A stretch of DNA of 64,000 nt from Oscillospiraceae bacterium (GCA_017430455.1 JAFRMX010000008.1:62001-126000); one strand, 5' to 3'. Numbered from the stretch's first letter, positions 51,522 to 59,510 are shown. The notes: generated by a model not told the origin, from the letters alone. Program-made: numbers and translations.

Positions 51522-52346
51522 ATGATTGAAGAAAAGACATTCTTATCAATGGCAAATCAATTAGGATGTAAATCCGTCAAGGTTCGTCCTGGCAGTGAAT
51601 TGTCTGTTAAGTTGATGTGCTCAGAAGAGGATTTTTTGACATTTGCTTCTAACAAGACAGCCAATATTTTTTATTCTTACGAATATCCGGAAGACCATGA
51701 AATCATCATCACTGGAAAAACTTTTGATGAAGCAAAGGGAGATTTAGAGAAACTTATAAATTCTCTTGAAATCAGTCATGATTTTGACTGGTTTCTGGAT
51801 GAAGACATTTATCCGGAGCAATATACTGAAGAAAGTGACTACGAGGATAATGAAGCTTCGGGCGATGACATTTTTTCTCCATTTGAAAAAGAATTAAAAC
51901 GGGTAATACTCGATAGCAATGCACAGACAGATATAGAAAGCCTAAAAAAGCCGCGTAGTTTTATGGCCTTTTATATAGACAACGGATGTTTAGTCGGAAT
52001 TCATAATGAAGAGCCCAAACCGGTAGAATCTTTAGCAGAAACCAAATTGTACTCATTATTAATGGAATATGAAGATGTTGTCAGAGTTAAAAGGGAAGAA
52101 GCAGAACAAAAAAAGGATGATATTAGGGAAAAACTAAAAGATTATCTTTTAGAGGATATACAGTTCAAGATATCAACTAACCAAAAACTTCGAAATGAAT
52201 ATGCTCGCAACTTATGGGAAAACCGTAGATTCAAATGGATACGAGACGGATTCGACAAAATGTTTGGTGATTATCCAACAAATGAATATTTCTTATTTAT
52301 CGATAGAGTATTTAAAGAAATGAAATACATGGAGAAAGAACAGTAA
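51522..52346 (+). CDS. Acidic protein of unknown function
   Basis: No family is recognised. The protein has about 274 residues, no signal peptide, a very acidic middle (about residues 100-130, with Glu/Asp runs such as ESDYEDNEASGDDIF) and a helical C-terminal third rich in Lys/Glu. The frame opens at 51447 within a dispersed repeat, but AAAGGAA followed by the ATG at 51522 is the clear start. Codon use is AT-rich like the preceding lipoprotein gene, so both probably arrived together. Confidence 0.68.
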   Translation: MIEEKTFLSMANQLGCKSVKVRPGSELSVKLMCSEEDFLTFASNKTANIFYSYEYPEDHEIIITGKTFDEAKGDLEKLINSLEISHDFDWFLDEDIYPEQYTEESDYEDNEASGDDIFSPFEKELKRVILDSNAQTDIESLKKPRSFMAFYIDNGCLVGIHNEEPKPVESLAETKLYSLLMEYEDVVRVKREEAEQKKDDIREKLKDYLLEDIQFKISTNQKLRNEYARNLWENRRFKWIRDGFDKMFGDYPTNEYFLFIDRVFKEMKYMEKEQ

Positions 52347-52368
52347 TTGCGGGATGTCAAATAGGAAA

Positions 52369-52394
52369 CGGATTCTTCGCAGGCTCAGAATGAC
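52369..52394 (+). repeat. Dispersed palindromic repeat, variant copy D
   Basis: CGGATTCTTCGCAGGCTCAG followed by AATGAC. It shares the outer ends of copies A to C but has a different centre. Confidence 0.55.
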
Positions 52395-52401
52395 AAAAAA
52401 C

Positions 52402-52427
52402 AAAGCCACCCGGAAGGGTGGCTTTTG
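52402..52427. terminator. Bidirectional terminator
   Basis: AAAGCCACCC (52402-52411) and GGGTGGCTTT (52416-52425) form a ten-base perfect stem with a GGAA loop. A run of A on the left and T on the right make it usable on both strands, by the acidic-protein gene and the convergent gene at 52449. Confidence 0.88.
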
Positions 52428-52448
52428 TGTCGGGGGAATATGGGATCG

Positions 52449-52742
52449 TCAGTCGATCCTGCTTGCGAGGGCGATGTAATCGACATTATGCTCGCGGGCA
52501 AACAGTATAAACTGTCTCTCCTGTTCGGTTACTCTCATCTGACGATCGAGCGGCTGGGAATATTTTGCTTTCCTGCCGGCCCCTTTTCTCTTTCCGCCGT
52601 GAGTGAAGTGTTCCGTATAATAATCGTCTCCGGACAGAGCGTGATATTCCGCCGCGGAAATAACGGTTTCTTCCGCGCCTACTTCAGAAGCGGGCTTTTT
52701 CACAACAAACCCTTCCGGATCTTTAACATAGACGTATTTCAT
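52449..52742 (-). CDS. Small basic protein of unknown function
   Basis: The 97-residue protein begins MKYVYVKDPEGFVVKKP, is acidic in the middle, and then has GGKRKGAGRKAKY (about residues 49-61), a Gly/Arg/Lys stretch like an AT-hook or transposase-associated linker, followed by a helical end (RVTEQERQFILFAREHNVD). I do not recognise the family. The start is preceded by AAAGAGAA-type bases, not a strong Shine-Dalgarno site. A terminator follows, which supports real transcription. Confidence 0.55.
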   Translation of the reverse strand: MKYVYVKDPEGFVVKKPASEVGAEETVISAAEYHALSGDDYYTEHFTHGGKRKGAGRKAKYSQPLDRQMRVTEQERQFILFAREHNVDYIALASRID

Positions 52743-52867
52743 ATCATTTGTTCTCTTTCATTGCTCCACAAATATATCATAAATCTTGAAATTGTCAACA
52801 TATTCAAAATTATTAGATATTTCTCCTTTCGGTATCGGTTTGGATCGATTATATCAGATAAAAAAGC

Positions 52868-52897
52868 AAAAAATGTCGCCTGCCAGGCGACATTTTT
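52868..52897. repeat. Hairpin repeat GTCGCCTGCCAGGCGAC, copy 1
   Basis: AAAAATGTCGCCTG / CCAGGCGACATTTTT is a near-perfect palindrome with A and T runs, so it can terminate transcription on both strands. An almost identical hairpin is at 53575-53604, on the other side of the NUDIX gene. Confidence 0.85.
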
Positions 52898-52968
52898 GGA
52901 AATAGATATGATATAATAAACAAAAAGCTTGCCGCGCTCAAGAGAGCTCGCAAAAACAGGGGAAGAAC

Positions 52969-53370
52969 ATGAAAACACTGAATGTAGTGGCGGCGGTGAT
53001 CTGCGAAGGGGACAGGATACTGGCGACACAGCGCGGATACGGAGAGCACAAGGACAGATGGGAGTTCCCGGGCGGGAAGATCGAGCCGGGGGAGACGGCG
53101 AGGGAAGCGCTCGTCCGGGAGATAAGGGAAGAACTTAAGACGGAGATCGTCCCCGGGGAGCTTATAACGACAGTCGAGACGGACTATCCGTCATTTCACC
53201 TGAGCATGCAGTGCTTCTTTTGCACGATAAAGGAAGGGTATCCGGTCCTGATGGAGCACGAGGCTGCAGAGTGGCTTTCTTATGATGAACTTGAAAGCGT
53301 GGACTGGCTCCCCGCCGACAGGATCGTCGTTGAGGAAATAAAACGGATTGCCGCGCTTCGCTCGCAATGA
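52969..53370 (+). CDS. NUDIX hydrolase of the MutT/CTP-pyrophosphohydrolase group
   Basis: This 133-residue protein has a complete NUDIX box, GGKIEPGETAREALVREI followed by REEL, near residue 36. VAAVICEGDRILATQRGYG at the start and WLPADRIVVEEI at the end match (deoxy)nucleoside triphosphate pyrophosphohydrolases that remove oxidised or modified nucleotides. GGGGAAGAAC precedes the ATG, and an extended -10 TATAAT is at 52912-52917. The same hairpin repeat brackets the gene on both sides, as if the unit were inserted or duplicated together with its ends. Confidence 0.9.
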   Translation: MKTLNVVAAVICEGDRILATQRGYGEHKDRWEFPGGKIEPGETAREALVREIREELKTEIVPGELITTVETDYPSFHLSMQCFFCTIKEGYPVLMEHEAAEWLSYDELESVDWLPADRIVVEEIKRIAALRSQ

Positions 53371-53371
53371 C
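53344..53371 (+). repeat. Dispersed palindromic repeat, copy B
   Basis: CGGATTGCCGCGCTTCGCTC followed by GCAATGAC. It overlaps the last codons of the NUDIX gene, which therefore uses the repeat for its stop. Confidence 0.8.
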
Positions 53372-53494
53372 GGGTCGGCCACCTCAGGCCGTTGCGACGG
53401 CCAGCTCATCCATAACGATGGAGGAGCAATAGTAATAGCCCTTCCAGTTTGGAGGGGCGCGCGACACCAGAGGTTCGCGGGGGTGGTGAAGAGA

Positions 53495-53513
53495 CGGATT
53501 GCCGCGCAATGAC
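53495..53513 (+). repeat. Dispersed palindromic repeat, short copy C
   Basis: CGGATTGCCGCGCAATGAC, the same ends as copies A and B but with the central part missing. Confidence 0.7.
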
Positions 53514-53574
53514 GAACTATGATTTTTTGAAACTCCTGAATCCCTTGCGGGAGAAGCGAGAACAAGTGTTTCAC

Positions 53575-53612
53575 AAAAAGTGTCGCCTGCCAGGCGACAT
53601 TTTTATATTTTT
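53575..53612. repeat. Hairpin repeat GTCGCCTGCCAGGCGAC, copy 2
   Basis: AAAAAGTGTCGCCTG / CCAGGCGACATTTTT is followed by TATATTTTTTTT, so on the plus strand it should act as a strong terminator for the NUDIX transcript. It matches copy 1 at 52868-52897. Confidence 0.85.
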
Positions 53613-53690
53613 TTTATTATATAATCCTCCCGTAATAAGAAACCATTTGACAATATATCAAAAAAGGAATATTATTTGGGAGGAAGAATC

Positions 53691-54038
53691 GTGTTCAGCA
53701 TTGAGTATTATGCTTTGCCTTCAGGGAAGAAGCCGGCAGAGGACTTTATCGACAGTCTCTCACCTGCAATGAAGAGCAAGGCCTTTGCCAGTCTCGTGCT
53801 ACTTGAAGAATTCGGAAATGAGTTGAAGTATCCTCATTCTGCTCCGATAGGTTACGGGCTGTTCGAGCTGAGGATCAGATTTTCGGGCGACATCTCGAGG
53901 ATCTTCTATTTTTTCTTTGACGGTCAGAAGGTAATTCTAACAAACGGGTATATCAAGAAATCCCGGAAGGCACCGAAGAATGAAATAGAACTGGCAAGAA
54001 GATATAAGGCGGATTATGAAAGGAGAAATACGAAATGA
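53691..54038 (+). CDS. HigB/RelE-type toxin (phage Gp49-like family)
   Basis: This protein of about 115 residues begins MFSIEYYALPSGKKPAEDF, then LEEFGNELKYPHSAPIGYGLFELRI and FYFFFDGQKVILTNGYIKKS. These are typical of the phage-derived Gp49-like/HigB branch of the RelE superfamily, which cut mRNA on the ribosome. The frame opens at 53676, but GGGAGGAAG is placed for the GTG at 53691. The stop overlaps the start of the antitoxin gene (ATGA). Toxin-first order is the HigBA arrangement. Confidence 0.87.
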   Translation: MFSIEYYALPSGKKPAEDFIDSLSPAMKSKAFASLVLLEEFGNELKYPHSAPIGYGLFELRIRFSGDISRIFYFFFDGQKVILTNGYIKKSRKAPKNEIELARRYKADYERRNTK

Positions 54039-54307
54039 GCGATTTCAGAGACCATCTGAAGAGATCCCTCGAGGACGCGGAATTTGCCGCCGAGTGGGAG
54101 AAGATACAGCCTGAGATACAAGTGGTCAGAGCTCTCATTAATGCGAGAATATCTGAGAATATGACACAGAAAGATCTGGCCGAGAAGAGCGGGATCAGAC
54201 AGTCCAATATCAGCCGGATCGAAAGCGGGGTCTGCAGCCCGACAATATCCACTTTGCAGCAACTGGCTTCGGGAATGGGGAAGAAGCTTAAGATAGAGTT
54301 TGTCTGA
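54035..54307 (+). CDS. HigA-type antitoxin, XRE family
   Basis: This 90-residue protein has a leading helix (MSDFRDHLKRSLEDAEFAAE) that probably binds the toxin and an XRE helix-turn-helix (about residues 32-85, MTQKDLAEKSGIRQSNISRI). It should neutralise the upstream toxin and repress the pair. It overlaps the toxin gene by four bases. A relative lies at 54552-54830 and shares the overall layout but differs in sequence. Confidence 0.88.
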   Translation: MSDFRDHLKRSLEDAEFAAEWEKIQPEIQVVRALINARISENMTQKDLAEKSGIRQSNISRIESGVCSPTISTLQQLASGMGKKLKIEFV

Positions 54308-54331
54308 CAATGACAGGAGAAGGAAAAACGT

Positions 54332-54505
54332 ATGATAGACTGGAACGGTGACGGGAAAGTAGATCCGATAGAGACGGGTCTTACATTCCAGCTTATGCAG
54401 GAGGAGCAGGACAGAAGACGCGGGAATCCCGGAGGGAGCGGCTGCCTCACAGCCGTTATGACCTTTGTCATTGTCATAGCAGCGCTCGTCTCGCTGATCC
54501 TGTAA
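54332..54505 (+). CDS. 57-residue membrane protein with EF-hand-like loop
   Basis: The protein begins MIDWNGDGKVDPIETGL. DWNGDGKVDPIE follows the calcium-binding EF-hand/dockerin loop pattern (Asp at 1, Asn at 3, Asp at 5, Glu at 12). After a charged stretch (QEEQDRRRGN) and a Gly-rich bend comes a single membrane helix (about residues 38-57). AGGAGAAGG precedes the ATG. It lies 24 bases after the antitoxin gene and 46 bases before a second antitoxin-like gene, all in the same direction. No family is recognised. The topology would place the loop either in the cytoplasm or outside; the sequence does not decide. Confidence 0.7.
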   Translation: MIDWNGDGKVDPIETGLTFQLMQEEQDRRRGNPGGSGCLTAVMTFVIVIAALVSLIL

Positions 54506-54551
54506 AAGAACATGAAAACAATAAAGCATATAGCAAAACAGGAGATAAACA

Positions 54552-54830
54552 ATGGAAAAGTATGAATTTGAAAACCGGCTGAAAACAGCGGCGGAGGACC
54601 CGGAGCTGAAAGTAACAGCGGATGAGTCCCGGCTGAGATACCAGGTGGTGAAAGCCCTTATCGGGGCAAGGCTTGCCGCGAACATGACGGAGAAGGAACT
54701 GGCGAAAAAGACGGGGATAAGGCCGGGCAGAATAGACAAGATCGAAAACCAGCTGACCAGCCCCACCCTGGAGGAGCTCCAGAAGATAGCCGCCGCGACT
54801 GGCAGAAAGCTGAATATAGAAGTCATCTGA
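54552..54830 (+). CDS. Orphan HigA-like XRE regulator
   Basis: This 92-residue protein starts MEKYEFENRLKTAAEDPE, then has a helix-turn-helix (about residues 35-88, MTEKELAKKTGIRPGRIDKI) and ends RKLNIEVI, much like the antitoxin at 54035-54307, which ends KKLKIEFV. No toxin gene sits next to it; the preceding gene encodes the 57-residue membrane protein. It may be a duplicated antitoxin, or it may regulate or partner that small protein. AGGAGA precedes the start. Confidence 0.8.
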   Translation: MEKYEFENRLKTAAEDPELKVTADESRLRYQVVKALIGARLAANMTEKELAKKTGIRPGRIDKIENQLTSPTLEELQKIAAATGRKLNIEVI

Positions 54831-54850
54831 CTGCTTCCCGGGCAGAAAAA

Positions 54851-54880
54851 CAGTCCTGCAGACATGTGCTGCAGGACTTT
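54851..54880. terminator. Terminator between the TA region and the glycosidase gene
   Basis: AGTCCTGCAG (54851-54860) and CTGCAGGACT (54868-54877) form a ten-base perfect stem with a seven-base loop, with TTTCC to the right and AAAAAC to the left. Confidence 0.85.
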
Positions 54881-54897
54881 CCGTTTGTATATGCCTT

Positions 54898-56469
54898 TTA
54901 AGATTCCGGTATCGCGGTCGCGAAATAGATTATATCGCTGATGCCAGTTTCCCAGCCGAACTGGACCGGGTTTACAAGCTTAAAGTTGAAGACCGTGGTC
55001 GCGGTCTGCCCGCCGTCGAGCGCGTAGGCCTTCTCCACGCCGTAGCTCATGATCGCCTCGGTGGCCTGGTGCAGAGTCGCGAGCTCCGGGTAGTACGGCT
55101 TGTCGATATTGAGGTTCATGGTCAGGTAATGGTGCCGTCCGAGCATTCCCAGGACGCTCCGGGCGTAGGTGTCGTTTACTTCTCCCCAGGGGTAGTTCTC
55201 CGGGGTCACGTCCTCTCCGTTCTCGACAAGCACGGGGCCGAAGCAGAGGGAGAAGAGGACATCGTTGTCTCTGACAAACTTTTCGGCCTCCTCGGGGGTC
55301 CTGACCGTATCACGGTATGTGAAGAGCATATCCCCGTCCGAGGTTATATAGCAGATGTCGGAGGTGACAGGCTCGAACCTGTAGAGGCTCCTCTGATAGA
55401 AGCCTATGCCGCACTCCCTCCCGTGGTAGTAGAAATCGCCTCCGAAGGCAAGAACGGCGTTCGAGAGCCGGGCAAATTCGCTGGTCGTATGGAAATCGAA
55501 GCTCCAGAGCTCGTCGCCGGATATCTTTCTCCTCAGCTGGGATCCGTCAGCGATGAATATCTCGGAAAATGTTCCGACCGTATCGAACTGAGGCTGCTGC
55601 CAGACGATGACCAGAATGGTGCCGTCGAGATAGTATCTGATAGGAGTGCCGGGAACGCGCTCTATAGCGCTGTTCCAGGCTGTTTTCGCGTCGCCGATCA
55701 GGGCTTTTGCCTCGGGACGCTTGAGCAGCTCCTCTATGACCGCGGGATCGTCGGTCTCCCCGAAGTTATCCGGGTCCGGAACAGGACCTTCGAGAGCGTT
55801 TTCATCTATTTTGAGGTCCAGAAGGCGGTAGGGCTGCCCCGATACTGCTTTGCCGTACATCTCTTCCGCTAAATTATCCGCGCTCTTTCCCTCGGAAAAC
55901 GGGCCTTTCAGTGAGGCCTCGAATTCGGAGAGATCTGCGATCTGCCACTGACCCTTATCGTAATCGAGACGGATGACAATATCGGATCGGGTCAGACAGT
56001 TTCCGGCGTTTTCCAGACGCCTGTTCAGGACCTCCGTAAAAGCCGCGTCGAGGAGCTCCGGCAGATAATTCCCGTCAGAGCCGTAGATCTCCTTCGGAAG
56101 GGAAGCGGAGGACACCCTGAGATCCAGTATTTGGCTTATCTCATCTTCAAGCCCCTCAGAAAGCCTGTCGAAGTCAAGCACCTCTGTACTTATCTTCTGA
56201 TACGCGCTGTCTCCCGATATCTCGATATCGCCCGAGAGCGTGAAATTCCGGTGATCTTCAAAGGCCTTCAGGAGCTTTTTCCCGTTTTCCGTCTCCGCCT
56301 CCGTCTCTATTGCCGGAAGGCTCAGCACGGAAAGCGCCTCGCGCGGATCCGGCCTTCTCAGGCGGGCGGTCGCGAGGAAATATATAGCGGCTATCAGAGC
56401 TGCCGTTAAAAGGAAAAGAAGTATATTGAGAAGGATACGCGGTCCTTTTTTTCTTTTTCTCTTTGCCAT
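54898..56469 (-). CDS. Membrane-anchored protein with C-terminal phosphodiester glycosidase domain
   Basis: This 523-residue protein has a very basic N-terminus and one membrane helix (about residues 12-32). A region of about 250 residues follows without a recognised domain. The C-terminal part (about 320-523) has NAVLAFGGDFYYHG, SDGDMLFTYRDT, CFGPVLVENGEDV and YALDGGQTATTVF, matching the NAGPA family (PF09992) like the gene at 23.5-24.6 kb. The larger middle region and the membrane anchor suggest action on wall or capsule phosphodiester-linked sugars. It lies alone between terminators. Confidence 0.8.
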   Translation of the reverse strand: MAKRKRKKGPRILLNILLFLLTAALIAAIYFLATARLRRPDPREALSVLSLPAIETEAETENGKKLLKAFEDHRNFTLSGDIEISGDSAYQKISTEVLDFDRLSEGLEDEISQILDLRVSSASLPKEIYGSDGNYLPELLDAAFTEVLNRRLENAGNCLTRSDIVIRLDYDKGQWQIADLSEFEASLKGPFSEGKSADNLAEEMYGKAVSGQPYRLLDLKIDENALEGPVPDPDNFGETDDPAVIEELLKRPEAKALIGDAKTAWNSAIERVPGTPIRYYLDGTILVIVWQQPQFDTVGTFSEIFIADGSQLRRKISGDELWSFDFHTTSEFARLSNAVLAFGGDFYYHGRECGIGFYQRSLYRFEPVTSDICYITSDGDMLFTYRDTVRTPEEAEKFVRDNDVLFSLCFGPVLVENGEDVTPENYPWGEVNDTYARSVLGMLGRHHYLTMNLNIDKPYYPELATLHQATEAIMSYGVEKAYALDGGQTATTVFNFKLVNPVQFGWETGISDIIYFATAIPES

Positions 56470-56553
56470 CAGTATTGTTCAGGCTCCTTTTTTATTTGAC
56501 GGAGCGGATTATATCATATCTGCCGCAAAATTGCACTTCGGAAATCACGGTGA

Positions 56554-56583
56554 CAAAAAAAGGCCGCCGCTTGCGCGACGGCC
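56554..56583 (-). terminator. Terminator of the alpha/beta hydrolase gene
   Basis: On the minus strand GGCCGTCGC pairs with GCGGCGGCC (56583-56562, one G-U pair, GCAA loop), followed by TTTTTTT (56555-56561). Confidence 0.9.
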
Positions 56584-56625
56584 CGGAATGAAAAGGAGAT
56601 CTGAAATTCAGCTCACAAATATCAA

Positions 56626-58734
56626 TTATACGTTGAAGAAGTTGCTGATCGCGTAAGGTCCGAAGTAATCGTCGTTTACGCCGAGGGCGGACATCATTGC
56701 CCAGGTGATGATCGCAGCGTTGAGGAAGGCGCCGGACCAGATGTTTCCTGTCAGCTTGTACATCTTGCGTGCGATGTAAGTGGTGAGGGGAACCCAGAAC
56801 ACGAACTGGTAGGAGCAGATGAAGCTGGAGAAGAGCGTGCCGTTGTAGGATGCTTTCGCGATGAGAATATTGAGTATGCAGCAGAGCCATACGCCGACGG
56901 AGTTGACCAGTACGGTTACGAGAGTATCCTGCCACTCGGGGAGATCGGTGCGGATCGTGAAGTTCACGCCCGCACTGATGATAAGGTACATCGGGAAGAG
57001 GATCACGAAGTAGTGCAGACCGACTGTCCACCACTCGACCTTCATGTCGGAGAGACCCGCCATCCAGAGACGGAAGTCCTGACCGAAGAAGTATTCGCTG
57101 ATCGAGAGTACCGCGTAGCCGGCTCCGATAAGGATAACGACGAGGAGCAGGTTCTTGAGTATCTTCCTGAGGCTTATCGCCACGTTGAGATTCTTTATCC
57201 CGAGGTCGCCGACAGCCTTCTTGTTGAAGAAGAAGTAGCAGGCGAGGAGGATAAGCGTGCCGATGCTTACGACTATCAGGAAGTAGATGGTAAGAACGGC
57301 GGTACGGCCGAGAGGCAGCCAGCGCGACGGGCTGAAGAAGAAGAGTCCGTTCTTGTTGGCCATGTAGATGCCTATGAAGCCGAGCAGAGCAGCGAGAGCG
57401 CTGAAGATCCAGAATCTGCCCTTGTTCAGCGGGGCGCGGACCGTGTCGTCCACGGGGCATACGACATCGGCAAAGAATTTCTTCTTGGTGAGCAGGCCTG
57501 TGAGGGCAATAAAGATACCGAATACGCAGAGCATCGAGATGAAGTTGCAGATCGCTCTGATAAGCCAGGTCTGGTTGCTGTCCGCAATGGGATCCGATCC
57601 GGGAGCGCCGAGATCGCCGCGGTTATAGCCGAGGACCTGTGTGAAGTAGCGGATAACGGTCGCGTTGCAGGAGCTGGAGAAGAATTCCTTGGAGTGGGTC
57701 TCGCGACCTGTCGACTGTACAAGCCTTGTCGTACGGTTCGCGACGGCCTCGGCAAGCCCCACATCGCTCTGGATATCTATGCTGTTGAAGCTTCCGAGGT
57801 TTATGCTGCTCGCCGTTACGTCATCGATCGAATACCAGTCGCCGGCCTTGAAGTTCTCTTCATACCAGGCGGCGTTCGTGTTGTCATTCTGGAAGCCGAA
57901 CATCGAGTCGAAATCGCCGCTCATATAGGCGATATTGGTCTGGATGCTGCGCTTCACGGTGTATCCGGCAACCTCAACTTCGCTCTGAAGAGGCGACATT
58001 CCGCCGCCGATCCCGAGGGGTATCTCGGCCTTTACGCGGGTGTTGTAGACCTCCCAGTTGGCTTCTTTCAGGCTGTTGTAGTGTGCCAGCTGGTCGTCAT
58101 TGAGTCTCTCTTCTGCGAGGGTATCGGCGTCCATACCGATCTCTTCCTCAGTGAAGGTCTGGCCGAATTCGTTATACAGCTCGTTGATCATGATATCGTT
58201 GAAAGTGAGATATCCTGCATCGATCGCCGCGGCTCCGAGCGTACGCATAGCGCCCATGGAGTGGCCTATGGTGCCTATTCTGGTCGGGTCGACGAATCTG
58301 AGAGTGCGGAGGTAGCAGAGAGAGTCGTAGAGACCGTTTATGGCGACCATCATATTGAAGCCGTCCTGTCCCTGATTGGCTTCATCGTAGATGGGCTGAT
58401 CGCTGAAGCCCGTGCCGTAAGCACTGACGTTCAGTACGACAAAACCTCTGCGCGCGAGTTCCTGGGACATGCCTTTGGTTACGCCGAGAGTACAGCCGCC
58501 GCCGTGTGTTACGACGATTCCGGGCAGGCTGTCTCTGTCACTGGTGTACGCCGGGTAATAGAGTTCTGCGTTGATCGAAGCGCCGCGGGAATCAAAGTTG
58601 ACCTTTTCGACTTTGATCTTCCCGCCGTCAGTCTGGACTACTCTGGCCACGCAGGAAGCCAGGAGCAGAATGACGAGGAAGATGGCCAGCAAACGTCTGC
58701 AGCCGTCTTCAGTTTTGAGAGTCAGTTTCTTCAT
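56626..58734 (-). CDS. Alpha/beta hydrolase fused to a multi-helix membrane domain
   Basis: This protein of about 702 residues starts with a membrane anchor or signal (about residues 12-30), then an extracytoplasmic alpha/beta hydrolase domain (about 45-370): VVTHGGGCTLG (oxyanion region), and TIGHSMGAMR with the catalytic serine. The C-terminal half (about 385-702) has eight or so membrane helices (for example WIFSALAALLGFIGIYMANK and WWTVGLHYFVILFPMYLI). The hydrolase probably acts outside on an ester or peptide, with the membrane part as anchor or transporter. The start is the ATG at 58734 with AAAGGA upstream. A MarR gene is divergent. Confidence 0.8.
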   Translation of the reverse strand: MKKLTLKTEDGCRRLLAIFLVILLLASCVARVVQTDGGKIKVEKVNFDSRGASINAELYYPAYTSDRDSLPGIVVTHGGGCTLGVTKGMSQELARRGFVVLNVSAYGTGFSDQPIYDEANQGQDGFNMMVAINGLYDSLCYLRTLRFVDPTRIGTIGHSMGAMRTLGAAAIDAGYLTFNDIMINELYNEFGQTFTEEEIGMDADTLAEERLNDDQLAHYNSLKEANWEVYNTRVKAEIPLGIGGGMSPLQSEVEVAGYTVKRSIQTNIAYMSGDFDSMFGFQNDNTNAAWYEENFKAGDWYSIDDVTASSINLGSFNSIDIQSDVGLAEAVANRTTRLVQSTGRETHSKEFFSSSCNATVIRYFTQVLGYNRGDLGAPGSDPIADSNQTWLIRAICNFISMLCVFGIFIALTGLLTKKKFFADVVCPVDDTVRAPLNKGRFWIFSALAALLGFIGIYMANKNGLFFFSPSRWLPLGRTAVLTIYFLIVVSIGTLILLACYFFFNKKAVGDLGIKNLNVAISLRKILKNLLLVVILIGAGYAVLSISEYFFGQDFRLWMAGLSDMKVEWWTVGLHYFVILFPMYLIISAGVNFTIRTDLPEWQDTLVTVLVNSVGVWLCCILNILIAKASYNGTLFSSFICSYQFVFWVPLTTYIARKMYKLTGNIWSGAFLNAAIITWAMMSALGVNDDYFGPYAISNFFNV

Positions 58735-58937
58735 TTTTGCCGTCCTTTCATATTTATTATTATTTTTTGAACTCCGCTCGGCGGAGCAATTCACATATAA
58801 TTGATCAGAATTAATTATTATTTATCCAAGCGGATTGATTTCAATTTGATTTTAATATATAATTACCCCGGAGTCAATGATATTATTTCATTCATATTAA
58901 AATTTATATAAAAATACTTGCCTTAATAAGGTCCGGT

Positions 58938-59483
58938 ATGTATAATTTCTCAGACACAAATACGGAAGCAGGTAAAAAGATGGAATCCGAATGGATGGGA
59001 AGATACCGCGAGATCGTAGCGGCCGTCGTAAGACACGGCAATGTTGTTCTGCGTGTGCAAAGCAACACCCACGACATAGGGAACGGTATCGTCATAAAAC
59101 AGCAGCACTGGCAGATACTAGAATACATTGTCGAGCACGACAACAAAAGATTCAGCATGAACGATATCTCGTACCAGCTGAACATCCCGCAGAGCACTTT
59201 TTCACGCACCGTAAAGATGCTTTGCGAGGAAGGCCTGGTGGAAAAATACCAGATGGTCAACAACAGGAAAAACATCGTCCTGAAACCCACTGAGAAGGGG
59301 ATAGAGCTGTACAGAAGAAATGCCGAGAACTCGGTCGAGCCGCTTTTCAGAGACTTTTTCGAGGCCCTTAAGGATGTCAGCGACGAGGACCTTCACAGAG
59401 TGGCTGTTGCCATAGAAAAACTCGACAACAATCTTATTCCCGAGCGCAATGAAGAGATAGAGATGATACGGCTGGAAAAATGA
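58938..59483 (+). CDS. MarR-family transcriptional regulator
   Basis: This 181-residue winged-helix protein has FSMNDISYQLNIPQSTFSRT (recognition helix region, about residues 72-91), LCEEGLVEKYQ and the wing with MVNNRKNIVLKPTEKG. An additional ATG at 58980 is a possible start, giving a protein of about 167 residues. Divergent orientation and a 200-base spacer with the hydrolase-membrane gene suggest that it regulates that gene and itself; this is inference. A terminator follows. Confidence 0.82.
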   Translation: MYNFSDTNTEAGKKMESEWMGRYREIVAAVVRHGNVVLRVQSNTHDIGNGIVIKQQHWQILEYIVEHDNKRFSMNDISYQLNIPQSTFSRTVKMLCEEGLVEKYQMVNNRKNIVLKPTEKGIELYRRNAENSVEPLFRDFFEALKDVSDEDLHRVAVAIEKLDNNLIPERNEEIEMIRLEK

Positions 59484-59510
59484 TCCGGTCACTTACTTAA
59501 ATAACAATAA

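Larger units (their letters stand above)
53372..53690. other. Gene-free spacer with repeats before the toxin gene
   Basis: No gene seen. It contains a GC-rich segment (about 53390-53490) that reads like a piece of a dispersed intergenic repeat, then dispersed repeat copy C (53495-53513) and hairpin copy 2 (53575-53604). The region just before 53691 is AT-rich and may carry the promoter of the toxin-antitoxin pair; TTGACA at 53647-53652 is a possible -35 box. Confidence 0.5.

Noticed and set aside
57013-58770. A 585-codon plus-strand open frame
   Set aside because: It is antisense to the alpha/beta hydrolase-membrane gene, which has clear motifs, a start signal and a terminator.
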